NCBI GenBank assembly: GCA_902800055.1
Contig: CADCCW010000021.1
Coordinates: 1 to 49,646 of the forward strand
From: an uncultured bacterium
Lineage (GTDB): Bacteria; Verrucomicrobiota; Kiritimatiellia; RFP12; UBA1067
Reading direction: 5' to 3'
DNA: 49,646 bases
Shown here: piece after piece, positions 23,801 to 32,432 of the stretch
Layout of the letters: each line of letters starts with the position of its first letter
Position numbering within the stretch: position 1 is the first letter of the stretch
The notes under the pieces: model-generated
Told to the model about the DNA's origin: nothing
Databases searched by the model: none
Seen by the model: the letters and a program-made list of their open reading frames with translations, nothing else
Made by a program: the position numbers and the translations under genes

Positions 23801-23808
23801 TGGTTGGG

Positions 23809-23909
23809 AGTAGGACGGGTAGGACCGGTAGGACGGGTAGGACGAGTAGGACGACACTGTGTTGCCGGGCCTTTTGTCCTGCGCGTCCTACTTGTCTTAC
23901 CCGTCCTAG
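23809..23909. repeat. Fold-back GTAGGACGG nonamer array
   Basis: Five GTAGGACNN nonamers (about 23809-23854) face a complementary arm with GTCCTAC-type units (about 23874-23909) across a short loop. It fills the gap after the four-helix-bundle gene and could act as a large hairpin terminator between convergent units. Its unit contains TAG in one frame, so unlike the in-gene arrays it is not open in all frames. The rest of 23910-23990 has no supported gene; a short ATG frame at 23937 begins like an export signal but runs into guaA antisense. Confidence 0.75.
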
Positions 23910-23993
23910 AAACGAAGGAAAGGCACTGGCATTCAAATGAAAAACAATTCGTTCACAAGGAGGTGCGCCTTTGCGGGCGCGGTGGCGGCAGAG

Positions 23994-24008
23994 GGCGGCT
24001 TAGCCGCC
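23994..24008. terminator. Hairpin at the guaA 3' end
   Basis: GGCGGC-TTA-GCCGCC, a perfect 6-bp GC stem with a 3-nt loop, begins at the last base of the guaA stop codon. It is placed like a terminator but lacks a T-tract in either direction. Confidence 0.45.
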
Positions 24009-25561
24009 TATTCCCATTCGATCGTCGCCGGCGGCTTGGAGGAGATGTCGTAGACGACGCGGTTGATGCCGCGCACCTCGTTGATGATCCGGTTGGAGAT
24101 CGTCGCCAGCGTGTCGTAGGGGATGCGCGACCAGTCCGCCGTCATCGCGTCGATCGAGTCGACCGACCGGATGACGCAGGTGTATTCGTAGGTGCGCTGG
24201 TCGCCCATCACGCCGACCGAACGGCACGGGAGCAGGACGGCGAAGGACTGCCAGATCGACTTGTAGTTCGGCAGCTTGCGCATTTCCTCCTGCACGCGGA
24301 CGTCCGCCTGCTGGAGCAGCTTCACCTTTTCCTCCGTCACCTCGCCGAGGATGCGCACGCCGAGGCCGGGGCCGGGGAATGGCTGGCGGTCGAGGAATTC
24401 TGCGTCGAGGCCGAGCAGCCTGCCCACGGCGCGCACCTCGTCCTTGAAGAGGTCGCGGAGAGGCTCGACCAGGGCGAACTTGAGGTCGGGCGGCAGCCCG
24501 CCGACGTTGTGGTGGCTCTTGATGGTCTGGGAAGGGCCGTCCTTGGAGCTGGAGCTCTCGATCACGTCAGGGTAGATGGTGCCCTGCGCGAGGAACTTGC
24601 AGTTCTTGAACTTGCGCGCCTCCTCGGCAAAGACGTTGACGAACTCGCGGCCGATGGCCTTGCGCTTGTCCTCCGGGTTTTCGAGGCCCTTCAGCGCCGC
24701 GTAGAAGCGCTGCGCCGCGCGCGCGACGTGGAGGTCGAGGCCGAGCTTGGCCCTGAACATCTGCTCGACCGCCTCGGCTTCGTTGTGGCGCAGCAGCCCG
24801 TTGTCCACGAAGATGCAGTGGAGGCGCGGGCCGATGGCCTGGTTGAGGAGGACGGCGACTACGGACGAGTCCACGCCGCCGGAAAGGCCCAGCACAACCT
24901 CGTCGTCGCCGATCTGCTCCTTGAGTGCGCGCACCGTGTCGGCTATCCAGGTGTCCATGTTCCAGTCTGGGCGGCAGGAGCAGACGCCGAAGAGGAAGTT
25001 CGAGATGATCTTGCCGCCGTATTCGGTATGCACGACCTCGGGGTGGAACTGGAGCGCGTAGAACCTGCGCGCTTCGTCGGCAATCGCGGCGTAGGGGCAG
25101 TTTGCGCTGGCGGCGGCGGGCGCGAAGCCCTGCGGAATCGCCGCGACGGAGTCGCCGTGGCTCATCCACACGGTGAACTTTTCCGGCAGCCCGGAGAAGA
25201 GCGCGCCGCCCTTGGAGACGGAGACGTCGGTCTTGCCGTATTCCCGCTTCGCGCTGTGCTTCACGGTTCCCCCGAGCTTGTGGCAGATGAGCTGCATGCC
25301 GTAGCAGATCCCGAGCACCGGCACGCCCAGCTCGAATATCGCGGGGTCCACGCCGGGAGCGCCGTCGTCGAAGACGCTGTCGGGTCCGCCGGAGAGGATT
25401 ATGCCGGCCGGCAGGTTGCCGCGGAGCTGCGCGGCGGTGGTGGTGAAGGGCAGTATCTCCGAATAGACGTGCTGCTCGCGCACGCGGCGGGCTATCAGCT
25501 GCGTATACTGCGAGCCGTAGTTGAAGATGACGATTCTCTGCGTTGTGGGTGTCTTTTCCAT
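24008..25561 (-). CDS. guaA: GMP synthase (glutamine-hydrolysing)
   Basis: 517-residue bifunctional enzyme making GMP from XMP, ATP and glutamine. The N-terminal class I amidotransferase has the nucleophile in GICYGMQL (Cys about residue 87) and the His/Glu pair in HPEVVHTEYG (about residues 173-182). The ATP-pyrophosphatase PP-loop is LGLSGGVDSSVVAV (about residues 225-238), and the dimerisation domain ends in TIEWE, the normal C-terminus. Length is typical. It begins 4 bp after the gltB stop on the same strand with AGGGAA as ribosome site, so it is co-transcribed with gltB. It carries none of the in-frame arrays seen in its neighbours. Confidence 0.96.
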   Translation of the reverse strand: MEKTPTTQRIVIFNYGSQYTQLIARRVREQHVYSEILPFTTTAAQLRGNLPAGIILSGGPDSVFDDGAPGVDPAIFELGVPVLGICYGMQLICHKLGGTVKHSAKREYGKTDVSVSKGGALFSGLPEKFTVWMSHGDSVAAIPQGFAPAAASANCPYAAIADEARRFYALQFHPEVVHTEYGGKIISNFLFGVCSCRPDWNMDTWIADTVRALKEQIGDDEVVLGLSGGVDSSVVAVLLNQAIGPRLHCIFVDNGLLRHNEAEAVEQMFRAKLGLDLHVARAAQRFYAALKGLENPEDKRKAIGREFVNVFAEEARKFKNCKFLAQGTIYPDVIESSSSKDGPSQTIKSHHNVGGLPPDLKFALVEPLRDLFKDEVRAVGRLLGLDAEFLDRQPFPGPGLGVRILGEVTEEKVKLLQQADVRVQEEMRKLPNYKSIWQSFAVLLPCRSVGVMGDQRTYEYTCVIRSVDSIDAMTADWSRIPYDTLATISNRIINEVRGINRVVYDISSKPPATIEWE

Positions 25562-25565
25562 ATTG

Positions 25566-28500
25566 CTATTCCCTGACGGGGACTACCTTTGAGAACATCG
25601 GGCGCGCGTTCGCCCAGTCCGCGAGAAGGCGCTGCGCCTTCGGTGAGCCGGTGCGTGCGACGTGCTCCCTGAGCTTGGCGACGAGCTCGGCTTCGTCGTC
25701 GCTTCCGGCTTCGACCGGGAAGATGTCGACGGAGTCGAGGTTGGAGTTGAGGTCGAGCGTCGCCGTCTCGTCGTAGACGTAGGCGACGCCGCCGGTCATG
25801 CCGGCCGCGAAGTTCACGCCGACCGGGCCGATGACGACGGCGATGCCGCCGGTCATGTATTCGCAGCCGTGGTCGCCTACGCCTTCCGCGACCAGCGTCG
25901 CGCCCGAGTTGCGGATGCCGAAGCGCTCGCCTGCGAGGCCGTTGATGTAGATCGCGCCGGAGGTGGCGCCGTAGGCGATGACGTTGCCGGCGATGATGTT
26001 GTCTTCAGGCCGGAAGGCCGGAGTTTCCGGAGATTCCGGATTCTCCGGGGGGCGTATCGTAACCACGCCGCCGGAGAGCGACTTGCCGATGTAGTCGTTG
26101 GCTTCGCCGCGCAGGTTGAAGGTGACGCCGTGGGCGAGGAACGCGCCGAAGGACTGTCCGGCGACGCCGGTGAAGTCCACCACTACCGTTCCCCGTTCCC
26201 CATTCCCCGTTCCCCGATTCTCGACTAGCCAGCCGGAGAGCGCCGCGCCGACGGAGCGGTCGCGGTTGGCGATCTTGCGCTTCAATTCGGTCTCGCCATG
26301 TTCCACGGCCGGAATCAGCTCGCGGAAGTCGTAGTTTTGTTTTATCACAGAGTCACAGAGGCACGGAGACTCAGAGGATGTTTCTCTCTGTCCCTCTGTG
26401 TCTCTGAGTCTCTCTGTTGAATCCTGCGCCAGCATTTCGCTGAAGTCGAAGCGCGAGCCGTCGACCGCCTTCAGCAGGTCGGTGCGGCCGCGCGCTTCGG
26501 CGAGCGACTTGAGCCCGAGCGAGGCGAGCACCTCGCGCACCTCCTCGGCGAGGAAGCGGAAGTAGCGCTGCAGGTGCTCGGGCTTGCCGGCGAACTTGCA
26601 GCGCAGCTCCTCCTTCTGGGTCGCGATACCAACGGGGCAGCAGTTGAGGTTGCAGTTGCGGCACTGGATGCAGCCGAGCGAGACGAGCATCGAGGTGCCG
26701 AAGGCGAATTCGTCCGCGCCGAGCATCGCGGCAATCACGATGTCGCGGCCGGTGCGCAGCTGCCCGTCGACCTGCAGCTTCACGCGGTGCCTGAGGTTGT
26801 TCTTGACCAGCGTCTGGTGGGCTTCGGCGAGGCCGGCTTCCCACGGCAGCCCCGCGTGCTTGACCGAGGTAAGCGGCGCCGCGCCGGTGCCGCCGTCGAA
26901 GCCGGAGATCACCACTACGTCCGCGTGTGCCTTGGCGACGCCCGCGGCAATGGTGCCGACGCCAGCCTCGGAGACGAGCTTGACCGAGACGCGCGCGGCG
27001 GGGTTGGCGCATTTGAGGTCGTAGATGAGCTGCGCGAGGTCTTCGATGGAGTAGATGTCGTGGTGCGGCGGCGGCGAGATGAGCGTCGTGCCGGGCTTTG
27101 CGTGGCGGAGGCGGGCGACGAACTCGTTCACCTTGTGCGCGGGAAGCTGCCCGCCTTCGCCGGGCTTCGCGCCCTGGGCGAGCTTGATCTGCAGGTCCTT
27201 GGCGCTGCGGAGGTACTCGATCGTCACGCCGAAGCGCCCGGACGCCACTTGCTTGATCGCGCTGTTCTTGTCGGTGCCGAAGCGTTCCGGGTTCTCGCCG
27301 CCCTCGCCGGAGTTGGACATGGTGCCGAGCCCGTTCAGGGCAAGCGCGATCGTCTCATGCGCCTCGGGCGAGAGCGAGCCAAGGGACATCGCGCCGCCGA
27401 GGAAGTGCTTCACGATGGAGTCGACTTCTTCTATCCCCCGTTCCCCATTCCCTGTTCCCTGTTCCCTCTTCCCTATTCCCTCTTCCCTAAACTCCAGCTG
27501 CGAGCGGAGGGTGATGCGGCTCGTGCGGTCGATGTCATCAGTGTAGCGGTGGAAGCGGGCATAGTCGTCATTGCGCACCGATTCGCGGAAGTCGACGAGC
27601 CGCTGCGGCGTCCAGAGATGTTCGACGCCTTCCTTGCGTGCGCGGTATTCGCCGCCTGGACAAGGCGAGACGCCGTTTGCCGCGGACTTCAGCATCGCGG
27701 TCTCGATGTCCTCAAGCTCGAGGCCGCCGACGGGCGAGGTGACGCCGTCGAAATACTCGGCCATGACCTTCGGTCCGAGCCCGACCGCCTCGAAGATGCG
27801 GGCGCTACGGTAGGAGCGCAGGGTGGAGATGCCCATCTTCGACATGATCTTCATCACGCCCTTGCACACGGCGGTGACGTAGTTTGCGGTGGCCTTGACC
27901 TTGTCGTCGTGGCCGATCTCCGCGACGGTGGCGAGCGCAAGCCAGGGGTTGATCGCGGTCGCGCCGAAGCCGAGCAGGACGGCGAAGTGGTGGATCTCCA
28001 GCACCTCGCCTGACTCGACGACGACGCCGACGGAGCTGCGCACGCCCGATTCGACGAACGCCTTGTTAACTGCCGCGACGGCCAGGAGCGAGGGGATGCG
28101 ATTTTTGCTTTCGCTACTTGGAGTTTTGGAGTCATGGAGATTTTTGTCTTTCGGGAGCGAAGACAATTCTCTATCGGAAAGAATGATGATCTTTGCGCCT
28201 TCCTTCACCGCTGCAAGCGCATTGGCGGCGAGCGCGTTGAGCGCGGACTTAAGCGAGCCGCCGAAGGCCAGGGACAGCGTCTTCGCCGGGAAGTCTGGTA
28301 TGTTCTTGAGCCGCCGCAGTTCGTCGTCGGTGAGCACCGGGCGCGTCATCTTGACGAGCCGGGCGTGTTCCGGGGTTTCCGCGAGGATGTTCTCGAGGTT
28401 GCCGATGTAGGTCATGATCGACATCACGAGCTCTTCGCGGATCGGGTCGATCGGCGGGTTCGTCACCTGCGCGAACAGCTGGTGGAAATAGTCGAACAGG

Positions 28501-30023
28501 CAGAAGCGCCCGGATTTCCTGAGGCAAGCGAGCGCCGCGTCGTTTCCCATCGCGCCGACGGGCTCGTGGCCGGTTTCCGCCATCGGGCGGAGAAGGAGCT
28601 CGACGTCCTCGAGCGTCCAGCCGAAGCGCCGCTGTTCGCTTGCAAGTCCGTTCCCTGTTCCCTGTTCCCCGATCCCCGTCTTCGACGGCACAATCTCGTC
28701 GAAAAGGCCGGTGACCGGGATGTGGTTCTCCTTCACCCAGCGGCGATAGGGGCGGCGGCGGGCGTAGAAAGTCTTGAGTTCGGCGTCCTCCATCAGCCGG
28801 TGGTTGGCAAGGTCGAGCCAGAGGATCGAGCCGGGGCGGAGGCGACCGTGACGGGCGACTGATTCCGGCGGGATGTCGAGGACGCCGGTTTCGGAGGCGA
28901 GGACGAAGAGCCCGTCGGTCGTCAGCGTCCAGCGGGCGGGCCTGAGGCCGTTGCGGTCAAGCGCCGCGCCCAGGCCGATGCCGTCGGTGAACGCGACCGC
29001 CGCGGGACCGTCCCACGGCTCCATCAGCGCCGAGTGGTATTCGTAGAACGCGCGCACGTCGTGGCCCATGTGGTACTTTGCGCCCCAGGCCTGCGGGATG
29101 AGCATCATCATCGCGTGCGGTGCGTCGCGGCCGGCGGCGACGAGCAGCTCGAACATGTTGTCGAGCGAGGCGGAGTCAGACTGTCCGCCGTGCACGACTG
29201 GCAGGAGCTTCTTAATTTCGTCGCCGAACAGCGCCGAGGCGAGCGACGACTCGCGCGCGGCGAGCGCGTTGAGGTTCCCCTTGAGCGCGTTGATCTCGCC
29301 GTTGTGGGCGATGGCGCGGAAGGGGTGGGCGAGCTCCCACGAAGGGAAGGTGTTGGTGGAGTAGCGCTGGTGGACGATGGCGAAAGGGGAGACGAAGTCG
29401 GGGTCGGAGAGGTCGGGGTAGAACTTCTCGATCTGCGTAGCCAGCAGCAGCCCCTTGTAGACGACGGTGCGCGAGGAGCAGGAGCAGACATAGACGCTTT
29501 CCGTCGCCTTTTCGATCTGCCGGCGGATGATGTAAAGTTTACGCTCGAAAGCCGAATCTTCTTTGCCTACCGACTCTTTTGCGTTCTTTGCGTTCTTTGC
29601 GGCTATAAACAGCTGCCTTATCCGCGGCATGACGGCGCGGGCATCATGGCCGATGGCGTCGGGATTAGTCGGCACGTCGCGCCAGCCAAGGACCTTGCAC
29701 TCCTCGTCCTTCACGACTTTCTCGATATTCTTTTCCTCGCCTTCGCCGCCAAAGATCATCGCGATTCCGAAGGGCTCTGCGACCTTTGCGGCTAAAAACT
29801 TCCCAAAGAACTGGTGCGGAATCTTCAGCAGCAGGCCGGCGCCGTCGCCGGTCTCGGGATCGTTGCCGGTGGCGCCGCGGTGCATCAGCCGCTTCAAGAT
29901 TGTCATGCCGTGGACGACGATTTCGTGGCTCGCCTTGCCCGAGAGATTGGCCACCATCCCCACGCCGCACGCGTCGTGCTCGTATTCTCGCCGGTAGAGT
30001 CCGTTGATTTCTTGCTGGTCCAT
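25566..30023 (-). CDS. gltB: Glutamate synthase large subunit
   Basis: 1485-residue large subunit of glutamate synthase, which moves the glutamine amide onto 2-oxoglutarate. The start is ATG 30023, not the longer frame at 30074: MDQQEINGLYRREYEHDA is the expected propeptide and Cys19 (DACGVGM) the Ntn nucleophile. The FMN/synthase domain spans roughly residues 860-1200 (GEGGENPERFG, KPGEGGQLPAHKV). The [3Fe-4S] cysteines are in CIQCRNCNLNCCPVG (about residues 1116-1130, C-x5-C-x4-C). The C-terminal beta-helix follows. Seven stretches are encoded by simple arrays (about residues 141-149, 449-459, 629-636, 846-864, 1202-1227, 1269-1279, 1325-1338). It is transcribed divergently from gltD's operon through a sigma54-type promoter. 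Confidence 0.96.
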   Translation of the reverse strand: MDQQEINGLYRREYEHDACGVGMVANLSGKASHEIVVHGMTILKRLMHRGATGNDPETGDGAGLLLKIPHQFFGKFLAAKVAEPFGIAMIFGGEGEEKNIEKVVKDEECKVLGWRDVPTNPDAIGHDARAVMPRIRQLFIAAKNAKNAKESVGKEDSAFERKLYIIRRQIEKATESVYVCSCSSRTVVYKGLLLATQIEKFYPDLSDPDFVSPFAIVHQRYSTNTFPSWELAHPFRAIAHNGEINALKGNLNALAARESSLASALFGDEIKKLLPVVHGGQSDSASLDNMFELLVAAGRDAPHAMMMLIPQAWGAKYHMGHDVRAFYEYHSALMEPWDGPAAVAFTDGIGLGAALDRNGLRPARWTLTTDGLFVLASETGVLDIPPESVARHGRLRPGSILWLDLANHRLMEDAELKTFYARRRPYRRWVKENHIPVTGLFDEIVPSKTGIGEQGTGNGLASEQRRFGWTLEDVELLLRPMAETGHEPVGAMGNDAALACLRKSGRFCLFDYFHQLFAQVTNPPIDPIREELVMSIMTYIGNLENILAETPEHARLVKMTRPVLTDDELRRLKNIPDFPAKTLSLAFGGSLKSALNALAANALAAVKEGAKIIILSDRELSSLPKDKNLHDSKTPSSESKNRIPSLLAVAAVNKAFVESGVRSSVGVVVESGEVLEIHHFAVLLGFGATAINPWLALATVAEIGHDDKVKATANYVTAVCKGVMKIMSKMGISTLRSYRSARIFEAVGLGPKVMAEYFDGVTSPVGGLELEDIETAMLKSAANGVSPCPGGEYRARKEGVEHLWTPQRLVDFRESVRNDDYARFHRYTDDIDRTSRITLRSQLEFREEGIGKREQGTGNGERGIEEVDSIVKHFLGGAMSLGSLSPEAHETIALALNGLGTMSNSGEGGENPERFGTDKNSAIKQVASGRFGVTIEYLRSAKDLQIKLAQGAKPGEGGQLPAHKVNEFVARLRHAKPGTTLISPPPHHDIYSIEDLAQLIYDLKCANPAARVSVKLVSEAGVGTIAAGVAKAHADVVVISGFDGGTGAAPLTSVKHAGLPWEAGLAEAHQTLVKNNLRHRVKLQVDGQLRTGRDIVIAAMLGADEFAFGTSMLVSLGCIQCRNCNLNCCPVGIATQKEELRCKFAGKPEHLQRYFRFLAEEVREVLASLGLKSLAEARGRTDLLKAVDGSRFDFSEMLAQDSTERLRDTEGQRETSSESPCLCDSVIKQNYDFRELIPAVEHGETELKRKIANRDRSVGAALSGWLVENRGTGNGERGTVVVDFTGVAGQSFGAFLAHGVTFNLRGEANDYIGKSLSGGVVTIRPPENPESPETPAFRPEDNIIAGNVIAYGATSGAIYINGLAGERFGIRNSGATLVAEGVGDHGCEYMTGGIAVVIGPVGVNFAAGMTGGVAYVYDETATLDLNSNLDSVDIFPVEAGSDDEAELVAKLREHVARTGSPKAQRLLADWANARPMFSKVVPVRE
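26009..26050. repeat. In-frame TTCCGGA-type array in gltB
   Basis: Repeats of GGAGTTTCC/GGAGATTCC/GGATTCTCC preceded by CCGGAAGGCCGG. In gltB frame it encodes PPENPESPETPAF, a Pro/Glu-rich stretch in the C-terminal beta-helix domain (about residues 1325-1338). Confidence 0.65.
26187..26218. repeat. In-frame GGGAACG heptamer array in gltB
   Basis: Four to five GGGAACG/GGGAATG heptamers on the coding strand, encoding NRGTGNGERGT (about residues 1269-1279). Confidence 0.75.
26345..26420. repeat. In-frame fold-back CACAGAG element in gltB
   Basis: Two oppositely oriented CACAGAG-type octamer arms (about 26345-26378 and 26384-26419) form a long imperfect hairpin. In frame they encode DSTERLRDTEGQRE then SPCLCDSVI (about residues 1202-1227), between the synthase domain and the C-terminal beta-helix. 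Confidence 0.8.
27434..27488. repeat. In-frame GGGAACA/GGGAAGA heptamer array in gltB
   Basis: About seven heptamers on the coding strand. Because 7 is not a multiple of 3 they encode a 7-residue pattern ([13 protein letters not shown]), about residues 846-864, just before the synthase domain. Confidence 0.8.
28117..28139. repeat. In-frame ACTCCAAA-type array in gltB
   Basis: Short CTCCAAAA/CTCCATGA array on the coding strand encoding HDSKTPSS (about residues 629-636), inside a longer polar insert before IPSLLAVAAV. Confidence 0.6.
28649..28680. repeat. In-frame GGGAACA array in gltB
   Basis: Four heptamers on the coding strand encoding TGIGEQGTGNG (about residues 449-459), near the end of the glutaminase domain. 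Confidence 0.75.
29577..29603. repeat. In-frame GAACGCAAA nonamer array in gltB
   Basis: Three nonamers on the coding strand encoding AAKNAKNAK (about residues 141-149) within the glutaminase domain. The 9-bp unit gives a repeating Asn-Ala-Lys triplet. Confidence 0.8.
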
Positions 30024-30095
30024 GGTCGGATTTTCCTGCCCGTTTTCTTTCCTTATAGTTGCGCTGCCGCTCACCTGCGCGGCATTGGAGATTTA

Positions 30096-30114
30096 TTAGC
30101 ACAATGCGTGCCAA
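30096..30114 (-). promoter_or_regulatory. Sigma54-type promoter of gltB-guaA
   Basis: The minus strand reads TTGGCACGCATTGTGCTAA. It matches the sigma54 consensus TGGCAC-N5-TTGC with the GG and GC dinucleotides correctly spaced and one mismatch at -12 (GTGC). The start would be near 30088, giving a leader of about 65 nt to ATG 30023. It is nearly identical to the promoter of glnN on the other strand. Confidence 0.75.
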
Positions 30115-30144
30115 TGTGCATATGGGGCGTGAAACCGCCCGTTG

Positions 30145-30161
30145 ATTACAATTAATGTAAT
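30145..30161. promoter_or_regulatory. Palindrome between the divergent sigma54 promoters
   Basis: ATTACA-ATTAA-TGTAAT, perfect 6-bp arms, is centred about 65 bp upstream of the predicted gltB start and about 99 bp upstream of the glnN start. That is a suitable distance for an enhancer-binding activator serving both promoters. It does not look like the enteric NtrC site. No other gene lies in 30024-30296. Confidence 0.5.
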
Positions 30162-30224
30162 TGCCGCTACGGTGTAGCAACGCAAGGTGTAAGACTTTGC
30201 CGCTCAATTCCGTGTACATCTGGC

Positions 30225-30243
30225 TTGGCACGGCTTATGCTAA
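30225..30243 (+). promoter_or_regulatory. Sigma54-type promoter of the glnN-carB operon
   Basis: TTGGCACGGCTTATGCTAA: a perfect -24 (TGGCAC) and a -12 ATGC with correct spacing. The predicted start is about 30252, leaving about 45 nt before ATG 30297 with ribosome site AGAAAGGA. It shares 16 of 19 positions with the gltB promoter. Confidence 0.75.
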
Positions 30244-30296
30244 GACAACTGCGACCGGCGGTCGATGTCGATTCGCCACCACAGAAAGGAACAACC

Positions 30297-32399
30297 ATGA
30301 CGGAAGAGACCAAGAAAGCCACGCGCTTCGGCGAAGACGTATTCGGCGAAGAGGCCATCAAGACCTACCTAAGCAAGGACACGGCGAAGAAGCTCCAGGC
30401 GACGATTCGCGAAGGCAAGCCGCTCGATCCGTCGATCGCGAACGAGGTCGCGCACGGCATCCGCCACTGGGCGATGGACCGCGGCGCCACCCACTACACC
30501 CACTGGTTCCTGCCGATGACCGGCTCCACCGCCGAGAAGCACGACTCGTTCCTGGAGCTGAAGGACGGCGAGCCGATCATGCTCTTCAGCGGCAAGAACC
30601 TCATCGTCGGCGAGCCAGACGCCTCGTCCTTCCCCTCGGGCGGCATCCGCTCCACCTTCGAGGCCCGCGGCTACACGGCGTGGGACCCGACGAGCCCCGC
30701 CTTCATCAAGCGCCATTCGAACGGCGCGACGCTCTGCATCCCGACCGCGTTCTGCGCCTACACCGGCGAGTCGCTCGACAAGAAGACGCCGCTCCTCAGG
30801 TCGATGCAGGCGCTCGACAAGTCGCTCAAGCGCCTGATGAAGCTCTTCGGCCGCGGCGAGGCGCACACCGGCTGCACGCTCGGGGCGGAGCAGGAGTACT
30901 TCCTCGTCGACAAGGAGTACTGGAAGAAGCGCCCCGACCTCGTGCTCACCGGCCGCACGCTCTTCGGCGCGCCGTCCGCCAAGGGCCAGCAGCTCGAGGA
31001 CCACTACTTCGGCACCATCCCGGACCGCGTGCTCTCGTTCATGAACGACGTCGAGCGCGAGCTCTGGAAGCTCGGCATCCCCGCCAAGACGCGCCACAAC
31101 GAGGTCGCGCCCGCGCAGTTCGAGCTTGCGCCGCAGTTCGAGGAGCTTAACCTGGCGAGCGACCACAACATGCTCATCATGGACGCGCTCCGCAACGTCG
31201 CCGAGAAGCACGGCTTCAAGTGCCTCCTCCACGAAAAGCCGTTCGCCGGCGTCAACGGCTCGGGCAAGCACAACAACTGGTCGGTCGCCTACGGCGGCAA
31301 GAACCTGCTCGACCCCGGCACCAACCCGGACGAGAACGCCGTGTTCCTGACGATGCTCATCGCCGTCATCGAGGCGGTTGACCGGCACGCGGACCTCTTG
31401 AGGGCGTCCGTCGCCGGCGCCGGCAATGACCACCGCCTCGGCGCGAACGAGGCGCCGCCGGCCGTCATCTCGATCTACGTTGGCGACCAGCTCGCGGAAG
31501 TCCTCGACCGGCTGGAGAACGGCAGAGGCGCGAAGTCCAAGGGCGGCGGCGCGATGAAGATCGGCGTCGACACCCTGCCGGTGATCCCCAAGGACGCGAC
31601 CGACCGCAACCGCACCTCGCCTTTCGCCTTCACCGGCAACAAGTTCGAGTTCCGCGCGCCGGGCTCCACCATCTGCTGCTCGGGTCCGATGACGGTCCTC
31701 AACACCATCGTCGCCGAGGCGGTCGACCGCATCGCCGGCGAGCTCGAGAAGGCCAAGGTCGCCGGCAAGGCGAAGCCCGGCGAGCACACCCCCGCGTTCC
31801 ACAACGCGCTGCAGAAGATCCTGCAGGCATCGCTCAAGGCCCACAAGCGCGTCGTCTTCAACGGCAACGGCTACGAGGCCGAGTGGCCGGAGGAGGCCGC
31901 CAGGCGCGGGCTCCCCAACGCGCCGGACACCCCGTCCGCGCTCGCCGCGCTTGGGAAGAAGGAGAACATCGCCCTCTTCGCCAAGTACGGCGTGATGACC
32001 GGCCGCGAGCTGGAGAGCCGCCACGAGATCTTCCTCGAGGAATACGAGAAGAAGATCCGCATCGAGGGCGCCTGTGCCCGCGACATCGCCTCGGAGATGG
32101 TGTTCCCGGCGGTCAAGGCCGAGTACCTCGAGACGGCGGACGCCTTCGCGCGGGCCGAGAAGGTCGGCGTGTCGTCCGGTACCACCGCCCTGCGCGAGAG
32201 CCTGGTCGAGCTCGGCGCCGGACTGGATGCGCTGCGGCTCGAGATCCACGACATCGAGGAGGCCCTCGGCGGTAGCGACATCGGCGTGATCATCGCCGCG
32301 ATGCGCGCGCTGAGGACCACGGTCGACGCCATGGAGAAGCGGGTCGACGGCAAGCGCTGGCCGCTGCCGAAGTACCGCGACATGCTGTTCCTCTACTAA
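30297..32399 (+). CDS. glnN: Glutamine synthetase type III
   Basis: 700-residue GSIII enzyme making glutamine from glutamate and ammonia, the ammonium-assimilating partner of glutamate synthase. MTEETKKATRFGEDVFGEEA is the typical N-terminus; the frame extends upstream, but AGAAAGGA and the promoter fix ATG 30297. Active-site landmarks are GAEQEYFLVD (about residues 195-204), HNEVAPAQFELAP (about 266-278), LLHEKPFAGVNGSGKHNNWS (about 310-329) and GNKFEFRAPGS (about 446-456). Length matches GSIII (about 700, far longer than GSI). It contains no array insertions. As first gene of a sigma54-controlled operon it is probably induced under nitrogen limitation. Confidence 0.95.
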   Translation: MTEETKKATRFGEDVFGEEAIKTYLSKDTAKKLQATIREGKPLDPSIANEVAHGIRHWAMDRGATHYTHWFLPMTGSTAEKHDSFLELKDGEPIMLFSGKNLIVGEPDASSFPSGGIRSTFEARGYTAWDPTSPAFIKRHSNGATLCIPTAFCAYTGESLDKKTPLLRSMQALDKSLKRLMKLFGRGEAHTGCTLGAEQEYFLVDKEYWKKRPDLVLTGRTLFGAPSAKGQQLEDHYFGTIPDRVLSFMNDVERELWKLGIPAKTRHNEVAPAQFELAPQFEELNLASDHNMLIMDALRNVAEKHGFKCLLHEKPFAGVNGSGKHNNWSVAYGGKNLLDPGTNPDENAVFLTMLIAVIEAVDRHADLLRASVAGAGNDHRLGANEAPPAVISIYVGDQLAEVLDRLENGRGAKSKGGGAMKIGVDTLPVIPKDATDRNRTSPFAFTGNKFEFRAPGSTICCSGPMTVLNTIVAEAVDRIAGELEKAKVAGKAKPGEHTPAFHNALQKILQASLKAHKRVVFNGNGYEAEWPEEAARRGLPNAPDTPSALAALGKKENIALFAKYGVMTGRELESRHEIFLEEYEKKIRIEGACARDIASEMVFPAVKAEYLETADAFARAEKVGVSSGTTALRESLVELGAGLDALRLEIHDIEEALGGSDIGVIIAAMRALRTTVDAMEKRVDGKRWPLPKYRDMLFLY

Positions 32400-32432
32400 T
32401 TGCCGCGGACCTCGGGTTCGGACGAATCAGAC

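Noticed and set aside
23937..24053. A 38-codon frame starting MKNNSFTRRCAFAG, like a truncated Tat signal
   Set aside because: It has no ribosome site and most of it is antisense to the guaA C-terminus; chance similarity is more likely than a gene remnant.
30369..32249. A 626-codon open frame antisense to glnN
   Set aside because: It is low-complexity Arg/Glu/Val-rich protein, a shadow of the GSIII gene whose active-site blocks are all on the plus strand.
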